Source: Clavelina lepadiformis
Taxonomy: Eukaryota > Chordata > Ascidiacea > Aplousobranchia > Clavelinidae
Reading direction: 5' to 3'
Assembly (NCBI RefSeq): GCF_947623445.1
Contig: NC_135244.1
Location: forward strand, 13,950,860-14,014,859
Length of the DNA: 64,000 nt
Position 1 is the first letter of the stretch; each line of letters begins with the position of its first letter. Made by a program: the position numbers and the translations under genes. Below the pieces are notes generated by a model. It did no database searches and was not told where the DNA came from. It saw only the letters and a list, made by a program, of their open reading frames with translations. Positions 23,968-34,596 of this stretch are shown one piece after another.

Positions 23968-26900
23968 ATGTCTTTATCTGCGACTTCTTTGCTTCGTAAA
24001 TCTGGATACAATCATAATTTCTCGTCCGGAAAACGTAGCAAAAGTGGCTCAAATCACCGTGGAAGAACGTCAAGGCTGAGGTAAGATGATCTACCAGCAC
24101 TTTGCTTGACGATAGCAAAGGTAAAATCCTTAAAATATGTTGGTGTTAATTAAGATAACCTTATGTTTTGTGGATTTTGTATAAATTTATACAATTGTTT
24201 AAATATGCAAGGTCGCCTCGAAAAGGTTCGAATACAAATTTAATAGGCCACCTTTATCTGTGACTGGTGTCAAACTACCATTCAAGCGACCTTTTAAACG
24301 CCCTTGTTTAACAAGCATATCGCTTGTTATGAACAATTGCACGAAACATTACACCTTCTTGCTGATGAGATAGTTACTTACGTTTCGCCACACGACAGCT
24401 AGCCAGTCATCTTTGTAGTAGGCTACATGTAGAAGAGAGGAATTTCTATTTATAAAATTAATATACAACGCCTAATAAACTTACGCTTATATCAGCTTAT
24501 CAAAACACTCATAACCAGGATGTAAATACTTTCAATACAATTTGAGACGCTGTTTGACTTTCTATATTCGAAACGGAGTTCAAGATCTATTCTAGAGTTA
24601 TTTCTGAACAATGGCTTTCATACTTTATAAGTTATCAAAATATGCAACACTTTGAAAACTATATCACAATATTTTGGATAAAAAGATTTTCCTATTATGT
24701 ATGCAGAAAGAAAAAATCTTGGGCCCAATTTTCGAGATGGAGTGTGGACGATTTCAACGACGATGATTTAGGTAAAATGATTAATTCTAAACCTTTTTCT
24801 TGACGGGAATAAGTTCTGCAATATCAAACCATATTTACTCATAGCGGTGTGTATAAAAAGATTATGCTGATGCTTGAGCTTTATAACCTATTTCTCAGTC
24901 TTGAAAAAAAAACATAATTAAACAATTAACGCCTTAATCCCATAATCTATTACCTAAAGAATTCCAGTAATTCTTGTTTACATATAACGGTTATTTTTTC
25001 AACAACTATTGTTTATGACGTAACCGTAACTCATAGTTTGGATCGAGTGATTGTGTATGATGAGTGCTGAAAACTTGTTACAGAGCTTCTTCAATTTTGT
25101 CAAAGTCGAGGACTTACCCGAGCTACAACCGCTCCTGTAATTAGAACTCAAAATCAACAAACAACCAGCGCTTCCAAAAAAGGACAACAAAAGAAAAATT
25201 CTATAGGGATCGAAGTGAGCAACGAGAAAACTCTTCGTGATGATCCAAGATACATCACTCACCTCTGTTCTTCATTGAAAGACAAAAAGAAATTTCTACG
25301 CGATGCAGAGGGACTCACAGATGAGGATGACTCGGTTAAAATTCAAAACAAGGGACCATTTATAAAGCTTACAAAGCAAGATGACAAAGGAAAGCAGAAA
25401 CAGCAAAACACAGTCAATAAGGACGAGACAGGAAAGACGGAAAAAACAAACCCAAGGGCAACAAGTTTTGCTGAAAAAGCTTCTGATGTCAAACCTACAA
25501 CAAACGCGAAAGACAATAACCCCAAAGATGATATAAAAAGCGCAAGACAAACTCTTCCTAATCTTAAGTTTGACGACTCTGATGAGTCAAAACACTCTGT
25601 CAGTCCCATAAGCGTTGCTTCAGTTAACAAACATGGATCATGGTCCCCGTTTTCAGGGGAGACACCTCGAACGATTCCCTTGAAAAAGACAACAAGAGAG
25701 TGGAATGCAGAAGTTGAAAGTAACATCATGAGACTTTACGAATGCAGTGGACCCGGAGCAGGCTTGCCTCTTTTAGACTCCAAACCACATCCACGTGGAC
25801 TCGCTAATGTTAAAGAGCAAGTGGAAACAAAAGTTTCTAATGCTGATCATACTCCAAGCTATGTGCTAGCTTTGGCAAATCTTTTCCGACGACGTATGCA
25901 GGTAAAGGCTCTTTATAACATCCTCAAATCACACATATTTTGTCTAGATGTTAATGACATTTATACTGTAAGTAGCCTATAAGTAAATTGGGCCTAATTT
26001 ATTGTAAAAGATATTGTAATGCGACACAGAAATTGACGTAATAATATATAGGTTATTAGTGTTACAGTACAGTATAGTAAACGAAAGTGTTTTCAGATCC
26101 GAAAGGAATTCAGCCAAGTATCAGGAGATATGGTAGATACCGCTTTACAAGGCTCATCGATACCATCAACATATTGCAAGACCAATGTTTTTCCTCAGCA
26201 AACTTCCAAAAGTGCTTACAATTCCAAACACCAAAGTTCAAGCGGTAACAAGAAAACTTTTTATTTTGCGTAGTTTAGAATAGTTGTGTCACTGAGAGAA
26301 CGGATGTGCGTATTATTATGTATTTTACAGCTTAAATTTTTCATATTCCGCAGCTGAGGGTCACAATAAGTCGGTTTCACTGAGGTACCACCACGTATCC
26401 AGCGAACAGGCAAACGGGAAAACGTCTTCTCTATCAACAAGCATGCCAGCTGATAGTAAGTCGTCAAACATGACCTTTTACTCCATAGCTTCTCCCATCT
26501 TGACTCCTGTGAAAATCCCAGAGACGATACAATTAGTTGTTTCCGAAGGAAGCAACTCAGCACGTCAGCATCAAAACGCAACGACATATCTCCGTGAAAA
26601 GAAGTTGCAGAAATTGGATCGTGAGGAAAGCAAGGCGGACGTCACACCAAGAGCTAGACTACCTTTTGCAACGGAAGAGAAAAAAGGGTCAAAAGAGGAG
26701 AATTTAGATGCCTTACTAACCGTTTTTCCGAAACCACCGCAATTTAAGTTCTCTGGTATACAAAAACTCGGGAATTCGTCTGCTGGAAACAACCACCAAG
26801 AGAACAAGCCCTTAAGCTCGGAACACAACGGTATTATCAAAGATCTAAGAAATCAACCCGCAAACACGATCCAAAATAACGCCAACGAAATTCTGGTGAT

Positions 26901-27441
26901 GTCTTTTAATGCGAGTGTTCAAAAAAGCAAGAAATTGATAATGTCAGACAAACTGCGTGCTAGTGATTTGCGAAGAAAAGCGGATCTTATTGCTGTAAAA
27001 TCTTCTAATTCAAAACGCCAATGCTCTTCAGCTGCGCAAACACTCCAAAACGCGCTGAGCGCTTCGTCACCATTAATAAAACAAGAGCAGCAAGCAAGTT
27101 TTTACACAAACCCCAAAATCGAACAAGACGGAAAAGCGAATGTTGTAGTTATTGATAAATATCAGCAACTTGACAAGGACGTAAGCATAGCACTGGTTCC
27201 TATGTCTAAGGTGCGCTGGTCGGGATCATTGGGGACACTATACACTAAGTCAAAACCGGGTCCAGAATCTAAAGTTGAAATTCCATCCTCCGAATCAAAG
27301 CTTGTGGCTGAACAATTACCAAATGCTTTGGACAAAGCTTCGAAGAAACTTGTTGAAAGTAAGGATTTCAGTAGACAGCCACCAAAAACAGATTTGATGA
27401 CCGTTTCACCTATTGAAAAACGAAGTGCTATCGCAAGTTAA
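23968..27441 (+). CDS. Unrecognised, largely disordered 743-residue protein
   Basis: Five exons join in frame: 23968-24080, 24707-24771, 25084-25901, 26097-26244 and 26354-27441 (743 aa, all GT-AG). The start is the first ATG after a 3' splice site; upstream codons in that frame are stopped. I do not recognise the family. Visible features: a basic Ser/Arg-rich N-terminus, then an acidic-aromatic segment KKKSWAQFSRWSVDDFNDDD at about residues 38-58. A long Lys/Ser/Asn/Gln-rich region without hydrophobic stretches follows, with repeated short acidic patches (LTDEDD, KFDDSDESK). There is one probable helix, VLALANLFRRRMQIRKEF, at about residue 299 across an exon junction. No signal peptide, membrane helix or zinc motif is seen. 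Composition suggests an intrinsically disordered cytoskeletal or nuclear protein, which is a guess. In-frame splicing over five exons makes a real gene likely. Confidence 0.7.
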
Positions 27442-28544
27442 TAGCATATTTAAGGGGGTCAAATAATACTGCAGTCAAAAGTTATTTTGAGATTGTGAAA
27501 CGTGTTAAATGTTTTTGTCGTAATAACCTGCTATGTTCAATTTTCCAGCGTCTGTTGTTTGTTTGCTCTGTTCGTTATTACTATATATCTCTTTTTTATG
27601 TAAAGTCTGATTTATTGCTGCCTCCGTCATGGAGGTTACGCGTGTCAGTACGGAGTTTGTTTGTTAGTATGTCTGTCTGTAACAGAATTACTGTAAAAGT
27701 ACCCGTAGTATCAACGGCCTTTGGTAAAAAGTTGTAGAACATATAGCTAACCAATGATTCAAAGTATAATACTGAGCTTATTTTAGGGTGAACCGAGTCA
27801 CCTCTTATGATCTATTTAAGGTCTTCCTTTTCTGAGTACTTTTAAATTAGCTTGTTGTAAGGAATTTATTGATTGAATATATATGCCTAACTTTCCTTTG
27901 GAGAACTTTTGCATAAAAATCTTCATGGGTAGTCAACTTTTCTTAACATGCTTCATGTTTCAGTCGTTTTGTTAACTCTTTGCTTGTAGTCTAATACGTT
28001 TTACACACTTTCCTCCTTCCCTGACTTGGCGCTGCTCTGTGTTATCGTAACACAGAAAGTAACTTTCAACAACAATCTCAGAAATATGTTGTAACAAAAA
28101 AAGTAAAGTAGCCGACGCATATGGTACATTTTTGTTGGCTGTAGGGCCTATAATACCATTTTAAGCAGTTTTGAAACGAGAATCTTTCGAGAACAAATTG
28201 AGAAATAACATTATAATTCGCGCAAAATAAAAGCTAAATTGTTAATTTTGCTTTACTACCAAGCAGCGTGGGCCCAATTCAGTTGCATCCCTTACATTTG
28301 CCAAAGGCCGGCCCTGATCACGAACCTTAGAAGTAAAAAGGCGAAAAGCATCTCTATCCGGTAATCTAATTGGAAAGATTCCGCATACTGTATTTGTGTG
28401 TCAAAGATAACTCAAAACACAGAGCTTATTGGTTGTTGTTTGTTACACCAAAACACCTTTGAAAACATTAGAAAGCAAAGAAAAACAGAAACGTATTACG
28501 GTGAGTTATGTAGCAATGCGAGACAAGAATGCTATAGTCTACAT
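27442..28544. other. Non-coding DNA with a dispersed repeat fragment
   Basis: It holds the 3' flank of the unknown gene and no recognisable exon. Around 28267-28340 is a GC-rich segment starting GGGCCCAATTCAGTTGCAT that recurs in diverged form near 40617-40690. Confidence 0.4.
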
Positions 28545-28884
28545 CAGCGTGGTCCAACTTCTTTTCATCGCGGGCCAAAATCAGAAAATTTTTTTATCTT
28601 GCGGGCCAATGTTTTTAAATTAGAAATGAAGAAATGTGAAATTAGAACTGAAAAACAATGTGACATTGATATTAGAACTGAAAAAAGTTCTCTTGTTTCA
28701 TTAAAACTGAAATTAGAATAGTTCAAAATTTAGCTATTAAATGCTGATCAATGTGACATCTGCGGTCGAGGTTCTTCCTCGACTATACAGTAGCGACTAT
28801 CAAAGCTGACTATCAGTTCGCGGGCCAAAAAATCGGTGCTCGCGGGCCAACTTTGGCCCGCGGGCCTGCAGTTGGACCACGCTG
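28545..28884. mobile_element. Non-autonomous hAT-type element (340 bp)
   Basis: It begins CAGCGTGGTCCAACT and ends with the exact 15-bp inverse complement. It is flanked by the perfect 8-bp duplication GTCTACAT (28537-28544 and 28885-28892). The 8-bp duplication and CAG...CTG ends are those of hAT transposons. Inside the ends lie several copies of the GC-rich word GCGGGCCAA, which stand out from the AT-rich core. There is no transposase frame, so it must be moved in trans. Confidence 0.9.
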
Positions 28885-29747
28885 GTCTACATGGCTAGAT
28901 GCCTAAGTTGCAAGTATGAAGTATCCTTGCATACTTAGGGGTAATAGCAGTAAATAACTGAAAATAGATAGGCTATATCCCGAAATCACTGCATCCAATG
29001 ACAAGATTTGTACACAACATTTCTTATTGTAGATGTTACCGTAGCGTAAAATTAATTCGAAGATTCTGGGATTCTTTAGTTATAAACATCATATTTTCGA
29101 AATAGTGAGCCTGAAAGTTTTCTGAAAGGAGCTAACATTACACAATGAACTTCAGCGAAGACACGGTCTCCGACGAGTGCAAGTACGCTCTTTATACATT
29201 TCGAAATCATTTCAACGACTTTAGCTTTAAGAAAGTTTTGCGTTGTTTGCAAACCCGTTTTTGCTTTCTATATCACCCATTGCAAGCTCTAGCGTAACCT
29301 GTAAGTAAAAAAAAACATCCATTTCACACAAAATGAGGATTTCTTTGTATTACCCAACAGTTCAATATACTGCACATTTTAATACGGACTGCATAGCGAA
29401 ATGGCTGCGTTCATTAAGAAACAAAATTAAATATATTGCAACAATTACAATATCGACAAATTGTACGTAAAAATCAATCATAAAGAATGCATTGGCGCAA
29501 TAAGCGAATCTGGCAAAAAGATAACACACAATACTAACACAAAATTTATGGTTCACCCTGACACAACTAACAAAAAACACAATTATTGAAAGCATTTGGA
29601 TACGATAGTAATAGCAGGGTTCAAACAAGCAACAAATTTGCAATAATAAATACGAGGTTTCAATACAAATTAAATTCAGACGATTTGTTTTCAACATCAG
29701 GCCTATCTCCAACACAATTATTTTCACAAGTACCTTAAACATTCCAG
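28885..29747. other. Non-coding DNA
   Basis: No gene was recognised. Short open frames on the minus strand (for example 29362-29742) translate to Cys/Tyr/Leu-rich low-complexity peptides with no domain. The segment includes the 3' flank of the minus-strand dehydrogenase gene. Confidence 0.4.
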
Positions 29748-32680
29748 TTACTCATTCAATTTGAAAACAGCCTTAGTGGCATTTCCTGATTTCAAACTAT
29801 CTATTGCTTCCTTGTAATCAGCCAATGGAAACTCTTTAATGCCCAACTTCTCATAGGACAGGTAACCTTTGTTTGCCAGATTTTCAAGCAAGGGTATGGT
29901 GTCAACAAAACAGAAAGGATTGATGAATGAGCCCACTATCTTCAGCTCCTTCCAGTATATTTGAAAAGGTTCAATTGAAATCTTTTTACCAGCAGGACAA
30001 CATCCAAACACACAGATTTTCCCCCCACGGCAGGCCAAATCAAATGCCTGTTATATTCCATAATAAAATGATGTTTAGGGTTATTAATCAATCTAGTATT
30101 TATTTTCACTGTAAAAAAAATTCTGTTGAAAGTTATAACTGTAACTGTGAGATTTCACAAAAAAAACTGCACATGAAACGATTTTAGTATTCTATTACAG
30201 TACAAATTCTTCCAGTATATCTTTACACACAATTTTTTACAAGCAAAACTGACACTACATTGTCTCCATAGACTCTTGGTTGATAAGTCGCAGAACTTCA
30301 TGCCACACCATATTATATACCTTTTCTACCGCGGATGCATTTCCAGTACAATCAATGATCAATTCAAAGCCATGCTGATCCATATCATTTGCAGCCATTT
30401 TAAGTAAGATCTCTTGCGGATGCACCACATCAAATCCAAAACCCGAATCTGGTGTTAAATGTTTGCGTTAAAACAACAACTATACTTGTAACGACCCAAA
30501 CCTGACTTGCAAATGGAATATGAATTAAGACAACAATTAAAACAAACTTTATAATGAGTAGCAGTAACATAAATTGGTTGACAAATACCACAGCCAGGTC
30601 ATCTAGCCGCCGGTGACTACATCAAGATAGTAAGCTAGAGAGGTGAAAGTATACACAACGGATTAGAATAATAAAAACAATAATTCTAAACATACTAGAA
30701 CACAGTTTTCGGCGTTCTTCACTAGGTTCAGAGATCGTGACATTACTGTATCCATTGTGATGAAGCACGGTGCAAAAAAGTATGCCAATGATGCCACCTC
30801 CTTGAACTAGAATCTTGCAATCTTTCGGTGGTAGTGGCTCAATGTGCTTCCATCCTCTTAGCACGCAAGAATATGGTTCAGCAAGTGCTCCCTGCTTAAG
30901 ACTTACAACATCTGGCAGCTTATGCACCTTTGAATTAGAAAAACAGGTAAACTAGAAACGACAAATAAATTAAACACAAAACAGTTTAATTTTATTTTAA
31001 CAAATAAGCTTGTATAGAAATTGCACTAAATGTATTTTCAAACTATTTCATCCATCCAACCAATGGCAATTGGTATTTGAACGAACTTAAACAATATTTT
31101 TGGTTAACATTTATTACTCATTGCTGGTAACACTACTCAGGGATGTCATATTGACAAAAGATAGAAAGTAAGGTTCCCTTTTGCGTCAATCATAGTTGAA
31201 GATAAGTTGACCAACTTTGCTTTAGACGATAAACCAACAACGAGACCAGTTTTAATTGGTCTCAAATGTAATCGCATTATCATTGTACAATACCTTATTT
31301 TCAGCAACAACAGAGTATTGGGCCCATCCACCATCTGCTTTTACTCCTACACTTTTCATGGTGGTGCAGAAGTGAGGGCAACCCTTTTTCCACCAGGAAC
31401 ATTCTTTACAGCACATATTTGGATCGACACAAACTCTATCTCCAATCTACATATATAGCTGACATAAAATTAAATAACCATAATTATCAATTAATCTATT
31501 TATTTTTCGTACATAATTATCTGGATCCTAGTTTGATCAATTAGTTATTCGCAAAATGAAAATGGTACTACTATAATGATGTAATATAGTATTTTTTTCT
31601 AAAAGCCATGTTCTATGTGACAAAATTGAACGAATTTCATTAAGCTATATGCCACATTATGTCTGCAAATTGTCTTGCAGTAGCAAACATGTTAAAATTC
31701 ATTTATAGTAATGACACTGATGAAATCGTTGAATTTTTCTTTTCTTTTTCCCCATCACATTACCTTCCTCCAGGATTGATCAAAATCATTTATAAATTTG
31801 ATACCTTAAAACGTTTTGCTGCTTTCTCTCCCACTCCAACAACAGTTCCAGAAAATTCATGTCCGAGAATCACACCGTCATCTTTGGCAGCAAACTTTCC
31901 CATTTCTCCTTTCATGTAGTGGAAATCAGATCCACATATGCCTTGGTAACAACACTGACATTTAAAATGCGTAGCATAAATTGCAAATAACTGTTACAAT
32001 TGCCATTATTTTGGGCATTCACTGTTACATTCATGATATTGGTGTATATTCTTTTAACATACTAGTTTGCAACGAAAGCAAGAGAAATTAACAATGGGAA
32101 ATTGACTCCCATCACATTTTACAAAATAATGTTTCCTGTAATACCACATTCACACCAGTGCCAACAAAACAATTTTATGCCTTGCAAACAATTTGAGGGC
32201 TAGCAATAAGCTTCAATAGTATTTAAACACTTATGTGAATTCTTTGGGACGTTTAAAGAAAATAATATTAATTTCTAACAAAACAGTAGTATGTGACATT
32301 ATGACGCATTGCTGGTAACTATTATGACCAAGTGGAAATAGGATGAGTCACAAGGCTGAATGTCAAATAAAGTTATGGTTAAACGTACATTTTTCAAGAA
32401 TTGTTGCTTCAATAAAAAGCTACGACATTTAACGGCTACACTCATGATCCTAACTCATATCATATCACCAATGATTATGAACCAATTTTGCTCGTTTTGA
32501 TGACAGGAAAGATTATAAAACATATTAGTTTTTAACTGTTTTCTTTTGCATGAGCTCTTTAATTATACCTGAATATGCAACCTTTATTTTTACATCTTCT
32601 GGGTCATAGGGTTCTGGTAGTTTTTGCTTTTCATTGAAGGTTAATTCTTTCACTTTTCCGTGCCACCAAAGTGCTTCCAT
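29748..32680 (-). CDS. Zinc-dependent medium-chain dehydrogenase (polyol/alcohol type)
   Basis: Six exons, 32680-32569, 31941-31805, 31446-31294, 30927-30696, 30448-30321 and 30047-29748, join to 353 aa, the usual length of the family. Seen: the catalytic-zinc cysteine in GICGSDFHYM (about residues 38-47); the zinc-ADH signature GHEFSGTVVGVG (about 66); a structural-zinc cysteine set CCKECSWWKKGCPHFC (about 95); the Rossmann glycine motif VQGGGIIG (about 176); and a C-terminal segment with VFGCCPAGKKISI and YKEAIDSLKSG. The enzyme should oxidise an alcohol or polyol with NAD(P) in the cytosol. It resembles the sorbitol/threonine/arabinitol dehydrogenase branch, but the substrate cannot be read from sequence. 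The start ATG is the first codon before the conserved EALWWHGKVKELTF block. All introns are GT-AG. Confidence 0.92.
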
Positions 32681-34542
32681 ATTTATTAAATTTGAACAGA
32701 AAGTTTACACCAAAAATACTATTACTCAGGAATTATGACAAACCTTAAGAACATAAAGTATGCACATTAAACAGTAACATAAATTAAAAAGTTTTAAATA
32801 TACAACATGTAAATGCTGAAATTTTGCTGTGATACAGAAATTCCGATGCACAAAAAAATTTAGGTACTTATTTTCCTTGGTTAAAATTTTTAGGACCTAC
32901 CTTTTTTCTACATCTAAAATTTTACTAAGATAATGTTGACCTCTATATAGGCCTACTGTACAATCAACTTTAGCTAGTCTTTGTATTGGAAGCATTAGAT
33001 ATTTCCATACTTAAACAATAAAAAAAAACAGCACCATGAACTTGGTAAAAGCAATCAAACTGCAGGCAGATACATAATTTTTTTGGCTAACCAGTTTTGC
33101 ACAGTAATAAGCTTGGTTAAATATTTTTCTACAATCAGCTACTCGGTCTCCTTGTTCTTCTTCAATTATTGGAGAAACTAATGTAGCCCACCGGCCCAGC
33201 CAACAACAACAAAACACTACACCAAAAGTTTAAAAGTTAGATGAAAATGTTCTTGCAACAACTGCTGTTGTAACTTTCTTCACTCATTGTGAAATATTTA
33301 TAAAAAAAAACAGAAGAATAAATCTACTACATAATGGCTTGAACGTTTTATGGTAAAACTAATAAAAACAGTATTAAGAGTTGTAAATCACACAATGGAA
33401 AGAACTGTCCTTAAGCACCATCCTTATCTAACCTACCTAGAGCTCAGAGTTTACCATTGCCCAAAGATGGTACCGTAAGTTACTATAACACAATAGTTTG
33501 ATAGATTTTTACATTGTTCATTTCCTTTCTGTGCTTGGTACAGATATATTAAAGTGTATTAAGTCTATGTCAGCCTTACTAACGAAATTCCTATGCAGTT
33601 CAAAATTAGATAAAAGTTTGTATTCACATTTGGTAGAAATTATTGGCTGATAACTGAAATGTAACTTTGCATATGTTTTCACTCATCATCACGTTTCTTC
33701 TTGGGCAGCATACAAATGTGGCCTTTATAAGCACCTAATCTAGCACCAGTTATTACTTATTTGTGTGTATCAAAATGATCGGTAAAAAAACTCTTGTACG
33801 ACATTGACAATGCATAAAAGACCAATGATATCTTTAGTAGCTGAAGTTTCAAATTTTCTGGCCAATAAAAAACAAAACATCATTTCGTTCTGCCAGTAAA
33901 AATGAAATCTTTTTCAGAGAAAATTCTACATCTATGTGAACTACTTTACAGTGTAACTTTGCAAAAACTACTTTTTGACTGAGCAACGCTGTACTTATTG
34001 TAACGACTTATCATTTGTTGTGACTTGCATGCACTTGAGTTCGGCTAATAAAGAATTTCATTTCCTTTAGTACTGATGTTATTTAGCTGTGTGACTGGGA
34101 AGGAACCAGGATTGAAAAATGTTTTTATATTTTAAGTACCGCTAGTCAAGAAACACCTCATTACACAGGAAGACATCTATTTCGCTTCTTTTCCGATAAG
34201 TTATTAGAAATTAGTTTTTTATTGATGTTAATCTCTATCTAGTCTACTCAATGTTGTACCAACGTTTTCAATGACATTGGTTGATCCAACCAGTTATGCT
34301 GCATTTTATTTAAGCTCAACTTCCTCTGCGATCAGGAAAACGTTCCCTGGCTTTAAACATACTTCTTTACACTTTGCAAGTCCTGTATGACATCATATTT
34401 ATCACAACTTAAACAGAAAAAAATTAACTTTTTACGTACATAAACAATACGTACGGTATTATTTTGCAAACAAAAGTAACAAATACAATAATGACCCAAA
34501 AGCAAAGCTATTAAAGCAATTATAAAATATCAGTTTTCATGT
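32681..34542. other. Intergenic DNA between PDCD7 and the dehydrogenase gene
   Basis: About 1.9 kb without a gene. Its right part is the 3' untranslated region of PDCD7 on the minus strand; AATAAA signals on that strand at about 34305-34310 and 34215 could end the transcript. The left part should hold the dehydrogenase promoter. A minus-strand open frame at 33011-33217 has no support. Confidence 0.45.
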
Positions 34543-34562
34543 AAAGGATACAAAAAGGATAC
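34543..34562 (-). promoter_or_regulatory. Tandem U12-type 5' splice-site motifs in the PDCD7 3'UTR (candidate U11-binding element)
   Basis: On the minus strand the sequence reads GTATCCTTT-TT-GTATCCTTT, two perfect matches to the U12-type 5' splice-site consensus RTATCCTTT. They start 35 bases after the PDCD7 stop codon. In vertebrates the genes for the U11-48K and U11/U12-65K proteins carry such tandem pairs (called USSE), which bind U11 snRNP and activate an upstream 3' splice site to give unproductive mRNA. The gene here encodes the U11-59K protein, so an equivalent feedback element is a strong inference. No matching downstream U12 3' splice site is needed for that role. Confidence 0.7.
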
Positions 34563-34596
34563 AATGAACAATAAATCTTTCCAAGTCCTGATGCTA

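Noticed and set aside
24180-24245. GGTTCGAATAC as a tRNA B box
   Set aside because: No matching A box or cloverleaf stems around it.
25296-25729. Minus-strand frames of 84 and 128 codons
   Set aside because: Shadows of the long plus-strand exon 25084-25901.
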